This document shows positions 6,617 through 13,895 of a stretch of DNA of 18,972 nucleotides, in pieces. The position numbers and the translations under genes are program-made. The stretch is from CAZBQC01 sp964494015 (GTDB taxonomy: Bacteria; Bacillota_I; Bacilli_A; RF39; UBA660). A model generated the notes under the pieces. The model ran no database searches. It was not told where the DNA came from and worked only from the letters and a program-made list of their open reading frames with translations. Location: assembly GCA_964494015.1 (NCBI GenBank), contig CAZBQC010000017.1, forward strand, positions 1-18,972, in the 5' to 3' direction. How positions within the stretch are numbered: position 1 is the first letter of the stretch; each line of letters starts with the position of its first letter.

Positions 6617-8269
6617 ATGAGTAAAATAAAAATTTTTAGTTTAGGTGGACTAAACGAAAATGGTAAAAATATGTATGTTGTCGAAGTCGATAACGATATC
6701 TTTATTTTTGATGCGGGACTTAAATATGTTAATGAAAGAATGCTGGGAATCGACTATATCATTCCTAATTTTGATTATGTTATTGAAAACATTGATCGAG
6801 TTAAAGGAATCTTCTTAACTCATGGTCATGAATCAAATATTGGAGCTGTACCAGATATTCTAATCAAGCTTCCTAATATTAATGTTTATGCGACGAAGTT
6901 TACGATGGAAATTTTAAAGACGGAACTAGAACATGAAGGAATTAAAGCTAACAATTTAAAGGAAATTAGACCACATGCTAAAATAGAATTTGGGGAATTG
7001 GCTGTTTTTCCGATCAGTGTAACACACTCGATTCCTGATGCTGTCGGCTATGTTTTGTACACTCCAGATGGAGCAATAGTCTATACTGGTGACTTTACAT
7101 TTGACTCGACGATGATGGGACCATACAAAACGGATATTGGTAAACTTGCCTATGTTGGAAAACAAGGAGTCTTGTGTTTAATGTCCGAATCATTTTATGC
7201 TGAAAAACCAGGACATACTAGTCCAAACCATCGTGTCGGAAATTTCATCAAAGAAGTTTTAAGCAAGAATGAAAATCGCATTATTGCCACTATTTTTCCA
7301 GCCCATATTTATCGTATTCAAGAAATCTTCGATGAAGTGTCAAAGACCCATCGCAAGATTGTCATTATGAGTAAAGCTTTACAAGAAATAATTACCAAAG
7401 CTATCGATCTTAAATATTTAAATATTAAGCCCGACAGGATTGGAGACCTTAGCAATCTTAATGATAAAGATGTCGTCGTTTTAATCAGCGATGAAAAAGA
7501 AAAACCATTTGCTAATTTAGAGAGAATCCTTCATGGATTTGATAAATATATTAAATTAAAAGAAACGGACATGATCTTTTTAACCGAACCGGCTTATGAA
7601 GGTATTGAAAAAAGAATGGCTCTTATTATGGATGAAATTGCTAAAATGAATGTCAATGTCGTGTCACTTTCTAGTAAAAAGCATCTACTATATCATGCTT
7701 CAAGAGAAGATTTAATGTTGATGATCAACTTGATGAATCCAAAGTATTATTTTCCGGTCAAGGGTGAGTATCGTCATCAATTTATGAATGCCGATATTGC
7801 CAATGAATTAGGAATTCCCAAAGAAAATATCATCTTAAAGCAAAATGGTGACGTCGTAACCTTCGTTAATGGTAAATTAATCGAGAGTTTTGAACACATC
7901 GATATCGATGAAATCTTAATTGATGGCAAGAGTCAGGAAGATATTGGGGAATTAGTTTTAAAAGATCGTGAGATGTTAGCTGAAAATGGTATTGTGATTG
8001 TCAGTGCGACATTAAACAAAGGAACCAAAGAAATTTTAGCTGGTCCAGAAATATTGACGAGAGGCTTCATTTATGTTAAAGATAATCAAGATATCGTCAA
8101 AGAGAGCCAGGTTATTTGCGAGCGAGTCATCAAAAATAATATTGACTTAAGTAATAAAAAAGTTGATTATACAGCCATCAAGAATGAAATCAGAGAAAAT
8201 TTAGGTAAATATTTTTATCATGAAACTGAGTGCAAACCGATGATTATTACTGTTATTCAAGAAGTTTAA
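6617..8269 (+). CDS. rnjB: Ribonuclease J paralogue with degenerate active site (RNase J2-like)
   Basis: RNase J enzymes are metallo-beta-lactamase/beta-CASP nucleases for mRNA decay and rRNA maturation in Firmicutes, often as J1/J2 complexes. The 550-residue length, the beta-lactamase core (about 1-200), the beta-CASP insert (about 210-350) and a C-terminal domain (about 450-550) all fit. THSIPD (His137), YTGDF (Asp159) and His360 are kept. The zinc-binding HxHxDH motif reads HGHESN here (69-74), so its Asp and second His are replaced by Ser73 and Asn74. The later motif, normally PVHGEYR, reads PVKGEYR with Lys382. These positions match B. subtilis J1 Asp78, His79 and His390. Loss of three ligands suggests weak or no nuclease activity, like J2 subunits. 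A strong AAAGGAG precedes the ATG. An intact J1 is expected elsewhere in the genome. Confidence 0.88.
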   Translation: MSKIKIFSLGGLNENGKNMYVVEVDNDIFIFDAGLKYVNERMLGIDYIIPNFDYVIENIDRVKGIFLTHGHESNIGAVPDILIKLPNINVYATKFTMEILKTELEHEGIKANNLKEIRPHAKIEFGELAVFPISVTHSIPDAVGYVLYTPDGAIVYTGDFTFDSTMMGPYKTDIGKLAYVGKQGVLCLMSESFYAEKPGHTSPNHRVGNFIKEVLSKNENRIIATIFPAHIYRIQEIFDEVSKTHRKIVIMSKALQEIITKAIDLKYLNIKPDRIGDLSNLNDKDVVVLISDEKEKPFANLERILHGFDKYIKLKETDMIFLTEPAYEGIEKRMALIMDEIAKMNVNVVSLSSKKHLLYHASREDLMLMINLMNPKYYFPVKGEYRHQFMNADIANELGIPKENIILKQNGDVVTFVNGKLIESFEHIDIDEILIDGKSQEDIGELVLKDREMLAENGIVIVSATLNKGTKEILAGPEILTRGFIYVKDNQDIVKESQVICERVIKNNIDLSNKKVDYTAIKNEIRENLGKYFYHETECKPMIITVIQEV

Positions 8270-8270
8270 C

Positions 8271-8298
8271 TTGACAAGCACGAAAAATATGCTATTAT
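8271..8298 (+). promoter_or_regulatory. Promoter of the T-box-thrS operon
   Basis: TTGACA (8271-8276) and TATTAT (8293-8298) are 16 bp apart, directly after the RNase J stop codon. Transcription should start near 8305, at the beginning of the T-box leader. Confidence 0.82.
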
Positions 8299-8304
8299 TA
8301 TGTT

Positions 8305-8506
8305 AAATACAGTTATAAAGGGCTTGGTAATTAAATTAATCTTTAAAAGAGAGTTAGTGGTTGGTGTAAACTAATAAGATATTTAATTATTACTACCTTT
8401 TAGTAGAGCCGTAATGGGATTTCCGGATAAAACCGTTATTTAAATTAAGTGATACCTAAGGATGGTACCGTGATAATTCACTCCTACAAACTATGTAGGA
8501 GTTTTT
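8305..8506 (+). promoter_or_regulatory. T-box leader (threonine), tRNA-sensing riboswitch with terminator
   Basis: The leader has a long Stem I in which AATTAAAT pairs with ATTTAATT and TCTT with AAGA. It encloses the distal block AGAGAG...GTGGTTGGTG (8349-8366), typical of T-boxes. On the 3' side, ACTACC (8392-8397) offers the threonine codons ACT and ACC as specifier; I cannot tell which is used. The T-box sequence AAGGATGGTACCGTGA (8458-8473) contains the TGGT bulge that pairs with the tRNA NCCA end. The terminator is ACTCCTAC (8480-8487) with GTAGGAGT (8495-8502) plus a T tract. Uncharged tRNA-Thr should stabilise the antiterminator and switch on the 139-residue gene and thrS. The T-box bulge fits the A73 discriminator of the tRNA-Thr at 10754. 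Confidence 0.93.
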
Positions 8507-8529
8507 CTATTTATTGGGGGAATTGTAGT

Positions 8530-8949
8530 ATGAATTTAGATGGATATAAAAGGTATAATATTAAAGCACTTTTAAATATTGCACATCAAACATCTGATGA
8601 AAAAGTAAAAAGTATGATAAAAGGTTTAATGATTGATCAATTAAAGAATGAATCTTTAATGAAACTGCAATTGATGATTTTGAATTACCAAGATCAGTTT
8701 TTGATTGAAGCAATACAATGTGCTTTTACAGAAAAATTGTTGATGGAGGATAGTATAATTGAGTTAAATAGTCTAAGAAAAATAATTACCGCGATGCCAA
8801 TTGACTGTCTCTGGAGATTATCGACCAGTTCCAAAAATTTGATCATTAGGAGTATGGCAGATTATGCTCTAGTAAGAGAATTAGAAAAAGTCGAGGCTAA
8901 TGATGAATTGCAAGAAGAATTACAATTAAAAAAAATTATTGATAATTAG
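8530..8949 (+). CDS. Hypothetical protein in the threonine T-box operon
   Basis: I do not recognise this 139-residue protein. It appears all-helical, with repeated leucine, isoleucine and methionine spacing (for example LLNIAHQTSDEKVKSMIKG and LMKLQLMILNYQDQFLIEAI), an alternation reminiscent of helical-repeat proteins. It has no signal peptide, no obvious catalytic motif, and an acidic C-terminus. The ATG at 8530 is preceded by GGGGGAA. The frame is open further upstream to 8449, but that stretch is the T-box and terminator and should not be translated. It lies between the T-box terminator and thrS (15 bp before it), so it should be induced by threonine starvation. It does not look like a detached TGS domain. 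Confidence 0.8.
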   Translation: MNLDGYKRYNIKALLNIAHQTSDEKVKSMIKGLMIDQLKNESLMKLQLMILNYQDQFLIEAIQCAFTEKLLMEDSIIELNSLRKIITAMPIDCLWRLSTSSKNLIIRSMADYALVRELEKVEANDELQEELQLKKIIDN

Positions 8950-8964
8950 AAAGGAAGGATAGAA

Positions 8965-10698
8965 ATGATAAATATTAAAGAAAACGAAAGATTGAATATG
9001 TTGAATCACAGCTGTGCTCATTTACTTGCCCAAGCTGTCAAACACTTATACCCTAAAGCCTTATTTTGGGTTGGACCAGTCATCGAAGAAGGTTTTTACT
9101 ATGATATCGATTTAGGAGACGAAGTCATTAAAGAGGAAAATCTAGAAGCCGTTGAAAAGGAAATGAGAAAGATTTCTAAAGATGGAAAGAAGATCGTCAG
9201 AAGAGAATTATCTAAAAAAGAAGCCTTGGAAATGTTTAAGAATGATCCATATAAGATCGATTTAATTAATAATATGGAAGAAGAAACAGTTATTACTTGC
9301 TATACCCAAGGGGATTTTATTGATCTTTGTCGCGGACCACATGTCGAAACAGTTAAAGACATTAAATATTTTAAATTATTAAAAGTAAGTGGTGCTTACT
9401 TTAAAGGCGATTCTAAAAATAAGATGTTACAACGAATTTATGGTATCTGTTTTGAGACGGAAGAAGATTTAAACAAGTATTTAGAGTTTTTAGAAGAAGC
9501 TAAAAAAAGAGATCATAAAAAACTAGGACGAGAACTTGGACTTTTCATGATTAGTGAATACGGTCCAGGCTTTCCATTCTGGTTACCAAAGGGCATGATT
9601 TTAAGAAATGAATTAGAAAACTTTTGGTATGAAGAACATACCAAAGAGGGATATAAATTTATCAAGACACCAATCATGTTAAATCGTGAATTATGGGAGA
9701 AGAGTGGACACTGGCATAATTATCGTGAAAACATGTATACTTCAAAAATTGATGATAAGGAATTTGCCATTAAGCCAATGAATTGTCCAGGAGGATTCCT
9801 AGTTTATAAAAACGATTTACATTCATATAAAGAATTACCTCTAAGAATGGCTGAACTTGGATTAGTCCACCGTCATGAGGCCAGTGGAGCCTTAAGTGGA
9901 CTATTCAGAGTGAGAATGTTTACTCAAGATGATGCTCATATTTTTATGACAGAGGATCAAATTGAAAGTGAAATCGTTAATTTAATTAAATTCTTTGATC
10001 GAATTTATAGTATTTTTAAATTGGATTATTCAATCGAATTATCGACTAGACCAGAAGCCAAGTATATTGGTAGTGTTGAGGTATGGAATAAAGCTGAAGA
10101 AGCACTAGCTAAAGCTTGTAAAAATGCTGGTAAGGATTACATCATTAATCCAGGAGATGGGGCTTTTTATGGACCAAAATTAGATTTTCATATTCAAGAT
10201 TCACTAGGTAGAACTTGGCAATGTGGTACTATTCAATTAGATATGAATATGCCTGAGAGATTTGATTTGACTTATATTGCCGAAAATGGTGAAAAGAAAC
10301 GACCAATCATGTTACATCGAGTAATATTTGGTTCAATTGAAAGATTTATTGGTATTCTAATTGAACATTATGCTGGAGCTTTTCCAACTTGGTTGGCACC
10401 GGTTCAAGTCAATATTGTTCCAGTTAGTCCAGAACATCACCTAGAGTATGCAAAAGTTGTATTAGAACAATTAAAACAAAATAGTATCAGAGCTGAAATT
10501 GATGAACGCGATGAAAAAGTAAGTTATAAAATTCGTGAATCACAAATTAAAAAGATTCCTTTCACCATTATTTTAGGTGATAAGGAACTCGAAACAGAAA
10601 GTATCAGTTATCGTAAATACGGTACCCAAGATACTGTCAATCTTGCTCCAGTTGATTTCATCGACATGCTTAAATATGTTATTAAAAATAAGGAATAA
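8965..10698 (+). CDS. thrS: Threonine--tRNA ligase lacking the TGS domain
   Basis: The enzyme charges tRNA-Thr with threonine using ATP and edits mischarged serine. The 577-residue protein begins almost directly with the editing domain. HSCAH (15-19) and CRGPH (122-126) supply the editing-site His and Cys residues. The class II catalytic core has MNCPGG with Cys274, DDAH with His325 and LHRVIFGS with His451. Their spacing matches the zinc ligands Cys334, His385 and His511 of E. coli ThrS. The anticodon-binding domain spans about 475-577. The roughly 60-residue N-terminal TGS domain of the usual 640-residue enzyme is absent, as I recall for some Mollicutes. AAAGGAAGG precedes the ATG. Expression should be controlled by the T-box at 8305. 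Confidence 0.97.
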   Translation: MINIKENERLNMLNHSCAHLLAQAVKHLYPKALFWVGPVIEEGFYYDIDLGDEVIKEENLEAVEKEMRKISKDGKKIVRRELSKKEALEMFKNDPYKIDLINNMEEETVITCYTQGDFIDLCRGPHVETVKDIKYFKLLKVSGAYFKGDSKNKMLQRIYGICFETEEDLNKYLEFLEEAKKRDHKKLGRELGLFMISEYGPGFPFWLPKGMILRNELENFWYEEHTKEGYKFIKTPIMLNRELWEKSGHWHNYRENMYTSKIDDKEFAIKPMNCPGGFLVYKNDLHSYKELPLRMAELGLVHRHEASGALSGLFRVRMFTQDDAHIFMTEDQIESEIVNLIKFFDRIYSIFKLDYSIELSTRPEAKYIGSVEVWNKAEEALAKACKNAGKDYIINPGDGAFYGPKLDFHIQDSLGRTWQCGTIQLDMNMPERFDLTYIAENGEKKRPIMLHRVIFGSIERFIGILIEHYAGAFPTWLAPVQVNIVPVSPEHHLEYAKVVLEQLKQNSIRAEIDERDEKVSYKIRESQIKKIPFTIILGDKELETESISYRKYGTQDTVNLAPVDFIDMLKYVIKNKE

Positions 10699-10701
10699 AT
10701 C

Positions 10702-10733
10702 TTTACATTTATAAAAAGTTATAATATTATAAT
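10702..10733 (+). promoter_or_regulatory. Promoter of tRNA-Thr
   Basis: TTTACA (10702-10707) stands 17 bp before TATTAT (10725-10730), which overlaps a TATAAT at 10728-10733. Transcription would start about 15 bases before the tRNA. The -10 lies in the loop of the thrS terminator. Confidence 0.55.
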
Positions 10734-10749
10734 GATATCCTAACTTTTT
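10713..10749 (+). terminator. Possible terminator after thrS
   Basis: AAAAAGTTA (10713-10721) pairs perfectly with TAACTTTTT (10741-10749). The loop is long (19 bases) and the T tract is part of the stem, so the strength is uncertain. Confidence 0.5.
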
Positions 10750-10753
10750 ATTT

Positions 10754-10827
10754 GCCGCAATAGTATAATGGTATTACGAGGCCATGGTAAGGCTTTAATT
10801 CGTGTTCAATTCACGGTTGCGGCACCA
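10754..10827 (+). tRNA. tRNA-Thr(GGT)
   Basis: The acceptor stem is GCCGCAA (10754-10760) with TTGCGGC (10817-10823), then discriminator A and an encoded CCA. The stem AGGCC/GGCTT holds the loop ATGGTAA, giving anticodon GGT at 10786-10788, which reads ACC and ACT. The D loop keeps GG, the variable loop has four bases, and the T stem TCGTG/CACGG has one wobble pair. It lies 55 bp after thrS, and its anticodon and A73 both fit the T-box in front of that operon. Confidence 0.9.
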
Positions 10828-10837
10828 TAGAAAAATC

Positions 10838-10866
10838 AGTCGAACTAAACTAAATTCGATTTAAAT
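10838..10866 (+). repeat. Direct repeat, left copy, flanking the ABC exporter
   Basis: AGTCGAACTA (10838-10847) and GATTTAAAT (10858-10866) recur in the same order at 12805-12827. Here they are 10 bp apart; in the right copy they are 4 bp apart. The left copy starts 11 bp after the 3' end of tRNA-Thr. Confidence 0.5.
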
Positions 10867-10872
10867 ATAATT

Positions 10873-10904
10873 AAGATTAATTTCTAACGATATTAATTTT
10901 TTTT
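10873..10904 (+). terminator. Possible terminator after tRNA-Thr
   Basis: AAGATTAAT (10873-10881) pairs with ATTAATTTT (10892-10900) with one G-U pair, followed by more T to 10904. The stem has almost no GC, so it is weak. Confidence 0.5.
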
Positions 10905-10924
10905 GTTATGTTGAAAGTAAATGA

Positions 10925-11050
10925 TTAGTTTATGAGTATAACAAAAAATTTTTAGAAATAGAAAAAGTACTAAAAATAAAAATACATGATACTCTATCAT
11001 TTTTGGGTATTAAAGCCAAGATCAAAAAAGTAGATGATGATTTGATATAG
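10925..11050 (+). pseudogene. Short decayed coding remnant
   Basis: A frame without a start codon runs from just after TGA 10922-10924 to TAG 11048-11050 and encodes 41 residues. It contains the protein-like segment KIHDTLSFLGIKAKIKKVDD. I do not recognise the parent. It could be the C-terminal scrap of a gene removed when the neighbouring ABC gene arrived, or chance in AT-rich DNA. The rest of the gap between tRNA-Thr and the ABC gene holds only the direct repeat, a weak terminator and the promoter. Confidence 0.3.
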
Positions 11051-11075
11051 AAATATAGATTGTTTCTAGAATAAA

Positions 11076-11084
11076 TGTTATAAT
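11076..11084 (+). promoter_or_regulatory. Extended -10 promoter of the ABC exporter
   Basis: TGTTATAAT is a TGn-TATAAT element about 24 bp before the ATG. No convincing -35 box is found at the usual distance. Confidence 0.55.
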
Positions 11085-11107
11085 TTTTTTGAAAAGAAGT
11101 GATAAAA

Positions 11108-12700
11108 ATGCGAGATATGTTTAAATTTATTGATAGGAAAAAAATGATATTGGTATTTACATTATGTATAATTTACAATTTTGCCATATACGGAATATCA
11201 TTTGCTTTTTCATACTTTATAACAACTCCTTTAACAACAGAAAAACTAACTTACTTGTTAATAACTCTAATAGTTTTATATGTAATTGCTATGGTATTTA
11301 ATTGGTTATTTACTCATTACTCACAAAACTTCTTGTTTAAAATAGAATATGATGGAAAAAATTATTTTTATAAGAAATTACAAAAAATAGATACCAAAAA
11401 TATAGGTAAGTACCATTCGGGTTATATTCAAAGTTTAATTGAAAGAACAGCGCAAGATTATGCGATTATCATTGAAACTATTCTTTATGACTTTTTACCT
11501 TTACTTATAGGCATAGTATCATTTGTTTATATGGCCTGTAATCAATCACTAGCTATTGGTGCAATTAGCATTAGTATATTTTTTATTTCTTTTATTGTAA
11601 GGTATTTAATGCTACAAAATAAAAAGAAATATAGTGCTCCAATGAATGAGGCAAGAGCAAGTTATAATGGAACATTGATAGATTTTATTCAAAACATATT
11701 TACAGTAATAAAATTAAATGCTGAAAAGTTTACTAACAAAGTTTTACAGAAAAAAGCCGATATATTTCTAAAAAAGTTACAAATTAATGAAGATAAAACA
11801 GCTAACATAAAGGTTACTTTTGATTTCTTTACTTATTCACTTTATATAGTGATAGTTATTTCAGCTATTTCACTTATAAAAAATGGTAATGATGCACTAC
11901 CATACCTATTATTTTATATTAGTATTATAGGAAAAGTAACAGATAAATTAGAAAGTTCTTCTAAAGAAATAGAACATGTTTTTAGATTTCAGGTAAGTAA
12001 AAAACAATTAGATGAAATTATGGGTGATTCTCACGAACATACTTTAATAAGTAAGTGGAAAACTCTAAAAGTTGAAATGGGAGTTTTCTCATATAAAAAT
12101 AGGAGCACTGAAATTTTAATTCCAAACTTTGAAATGAACAAAGGCGATAAAGTTAGTGTAATGGGAGAATCTGGACAAGGAAAAACTACTATTCTTAATA
12201 TTTTATCTGGTATTTATGAATTAAAAAGTGGTCAAATCTTAATTGATAATCAAAATGCCGATGATAAAAAAATTGATACTGTATTTATATCACAAGATGT
12301 AGAGTTATTTGATTTATCAATTAGAGAAAATTTAACTTTAGGTAAGGAAATAAGCGATAAAAAATTGTTTTCTATGTTTGAAGATGCCGGACTAACGGAA
12401 TGGTTTAATAATTTAGAAAATGGGCTTGATGAAATGGTCGGCGAAAAAGGTATAAAATTATCAGCAGGACAAAGACAAAGATTGAATATTATAAGAGGAA
12501 TATTGATTGATAAAGATGTTTACTTCTTTGATGAACCTACAAGTAATCTTGATATTGAGTCTGAAAACAGAATTATCAAGATGATAGATAAATATTTAAA
12601 TGACAAAACATACATAATAGTTACGCACAGAGATAGCATTAAAAAGTTGTGTAATAAACATTATATATTTGAAAATCATACAATGAAAGAAAGTAAATAA
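11108..12700 (+). CDS. ABC transporter, fused permease and ATP-binding protein (exporter type)
   Basis: This is a half-transporter that should dimerise, or pair with another half, to export a substrate using ATP. The 530-residue protein has an N-terminal six-helix transmembrane domain (about 1-300) and a nucleotide-binding domain (about 325-525). Visible motifs are Walker A GESGQGKTT (from 353), Q-loop FISQD, signature LSAGQ (451-455), Walker B FFDEP (Asp475, Glu476) and switch His507 in VTHR. All catalytic residues are present. At 530 residues it is shorter than the usual 570-600. No peptidase domain is visible. ATA is used for isoleucine far more than in thrS or the RNase J gene, which suggests acquisition by transfer. 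A GTG at 11099 overlaps the ribosome binding site, so the ATG at 11108 is preferred. The substrate is unknown. Confidence 0.85.
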   Translation: MRDMFKFIDRKKMILVFTLCIIYNFAIYGISFAFSYFITTPLTTEKLTYLLITLIVLYVIAMVFNWLFTHYSQNFLFKIEYDGKNYFYKKLQKIDTKNIGKYHSGYIQSLIERTAQDYAIIIETILYDFLPLLIGIVSFVYMACNQSLAIGAISISIFFISFIVRYLMLQNKKKYSAPMNEARASYNGTLIDFIQNIFTVIKLNAEKFTNKVLQKKADIFLKKLQINEDKTANIKVTFDFFTYSLYIVIVISAISLIKNGNDALPYLLFYISIIGKVTDKLESSSKEIEHVFRFQVSKKQLDEIMGDSHEHTLISKWKTLKVEMGVFSYKNRSTEILIPNFEMNKGDKVSVMGESGQGKTTILNILSGIYELKSGQILIDNQNADDKKIDTVFISQDVELFDLSIRENLTLGKEISDKKLFSMFEDAGLTEWFNNLENGLDEMVGEKGIKLSAGQRQRLNIIRGILIDKDVYFFDEPTSNLDIESENRIIKMIDKYLNDKTYIIVTHRDSIKKLCNKHYIFENHTMKESK

Positions 12701-12769
12701 TTTTTTATATGAACTATATTGTTTTATCATCAGATTTATTTAAAAAACTTTATAGACATCTTAAGAATT

Positions 12770-12792
12770 TCCGAACATCCTTGTTTGTCGGA
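12770..12792. other. GC-rich stem-loop after the ABC exporter
   Basis: TCCGAACA (12770-12777) can pair with TGTCGGA (12786-12792) with one bulged A. There is no T tail, so it is not a standard terminator. It stands out from the AT-rich background. Confidence 0.35.
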
Positions 12793-12804
12793 CCAAATAT
12801 GAAA

Positions 12805-12827
12805 AGTCGAACTACTTAGATTTAAAT
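12805..12827 (+). repeat. Direct repeat, right copy, flanking the ABC exporter
   Basis: AGTCGAACTA (12805-12814) and GATTTAAAT (12819-12827) match the copy at 10838-10866, about 1.97 kb away, with the ABC exporter gene between. Confidence 0.5.
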
Positions 12828-12844
12828 GGTTTTTACGTTATAAT
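12816..12844 (+). promoter_or_regulatory. Orphan promoter facing the end of the LysM-CAP gene
   Basis: TTAGAT (12816-12821) and TATAAT (12839-12844) are 17 bp apart. The only ORF directly downstream on this strand is eight codons long. A transcript would run antisense into the LysM-CAP gene. Confidence 0.4.
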
Positions 12845-12874
12845 TAGCTAGAAGATTGTGGGTTTTAAAATGAC

Positions 12875-12916
12875 AAAAAAAGAAGTTTTGAATTAGTTTG
12901 ACATCATTAACTTCTT
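12875..12916 (-). terminator. Terminator of the LysM-CAP gene
   Basis: Read on the minus strand, AAGAAGTT (plus 12909-12916) overlaps the stop codon and pairs with AACTTCTT (plus 12880-12887), followed by seven T. The loop is about 21 bases long. Confidence 0.65.
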
Positions 12917-13635
12917 ATAAACATTTGAGTCCAAAATAAATTACCGTTATTATCCCTTGCCACACCTACACCAATTTGATTATATGTAGAATTTAAGATG
13001 TTGGCTTTATGTCCGGAAGAATTCATCCAGGAGTTCATAACCTCTGCTGCGTTTCTATGCCCACTTGCAATGTTTTCAGCAGCTGCAGTAAATGTGATTC
13101 CAAAAGATCTAAGCATATCAAATGGAGTCCCATAAGTGGGGGAATTATGTGCAAAATAATTATTGTTTATAAAATCCTTTGATTTAGTTCTAGCAACATC
13201 ACTTAATTTACTGTTTTCAGCTAGGGCTGGTCGACCTGCTCTGGCTCTTTCTGTATTAACCAAACGAATTACCTCAGTTTCTAATGCCCTTGTATCATTA
13301 GGGGCACTTGGAACACTAGGAGTACTTGTAGCATCAGGAATATTGATTGTTTGACCCGGAAGAATAAAAGATGAATTTTTAATCTCTGGATTAGCCTTCA
13401 ATAATTCATTTAATCCAATTCCATATTTTTTAGCTATATGCCACATCGTTTCTCCAGACATTACAGTATGACTTGTTGCATTAGTTTTATTAGGGATATT
13501 AATTTTTTGACCCGGAAGAATAAAAGAAGGATTTTTAATCTCTGGATTAGCTGCCAATAATTCGTTTAATCCAATTCCGTGCTTCACAGCAATTTTCCAC
13601 ATCGCGTCACCAGGAACAACTGTATAAGTTGTCAT
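12907..13635 (-). CDS. LysM-LysM-CAP domain protein without signal peptide
   Basis: The 242-residue protein has two LysM peptidoglycan-binding domains (about 3-48 and 55-100), each ending in the motif SFILPGQ-INIP, then a Ser/Pro/Thr linker and a CAP/SCP domain (about 118-241). The CAP domain shows FAH (His163), AENIASG (Glu187) and SGHKANIL (His209), the usual cavity residues. The LysM pair is very like those at the start of SafA-type spore-coat proteins, which also start directly with LysM. The start is well supported: GGAAAGGTGG lies just upstream and the -10 box is at 13674-13679, leaving no room for a signal peptide. So it is either not secreted by Sec, deposited inside the mother cell on a spore, or released by another route. 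YkwD-like extracellular CAP proteins are the alternative model. Confidence 0.9.
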   Translation of the reverse strand: MTTYTVVPGDAMWKIAVKHGIGLNELLAANPEIKNPSFILPGQKINIPNKTNATSHTVMSGETMWHIAKKYGIGLNELLKANPEIKNSSFILPGQTINIPDATSTPSVPSAPNDTRALETEVIRLVNTERARAGRPALAENSKLSDVARTKSKDFINNNYFAHNSPTYGTPFDMLRSFGITFTAAAENIASGHRNAAEVMNSWMNSSGHKANILNSTYNQIGVGVARDNNGNLFWTQMFIRS

Positions 13636-13673
13636 AGTATTACCACCTTTCCATTTAATTTACCTAAATATTC

Positions 13674-13679
13674 ATTATA
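13674..13679 (-). promoter_or_regulatory. -10 box for the LysM-CAP gene
   Basis: The minus strand reads TATAAT here, 38 bases before the ATG. The -35 region is poor. The remaining gap to 13895 holds only a six-base-pair hairpin (13720-13725 with 13733-13738) and AT-rich sequence with no recognisable gene. Confidence 0.5.
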
Positions 13680-13895
13680 GTATATGAATTAATGGGTTTT
13701 TGGTAACATGTAGGTCTAAAATAGTCGTCTAAACTATTATCAATAATCAAAATTTATTACAGATAATTTCTATTCCATTACGGTAACTGAATTTTTTGTA
13801 ATCAAATATGAGAAAAAATTTTCAATAATTTAAGGATTTAATTATAAACACAAGATATAGTTTAAGTAGATAAAGACTTGTAAAAGAGGCATGAA

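Noticed and set aside
8449..8529. Longer N-terminus for the 139-residue protein
   Set aside because: The extra frame runs through the T-box sequence and the terminator hairpin, which are regulatory RNA.
8965..9020. The 139-residue gene as a split-off TGS domain of ThrS
   Set aside because: It is all-helical in appearance and has none of the beta-grasp pattern expected of a TGS domain.
12871..12897. Mini-ORF MTKKEVLN on the plus strand
   Set aside because: It is formed by the left arm of the LysM-CAP terminator and has only eight codons.
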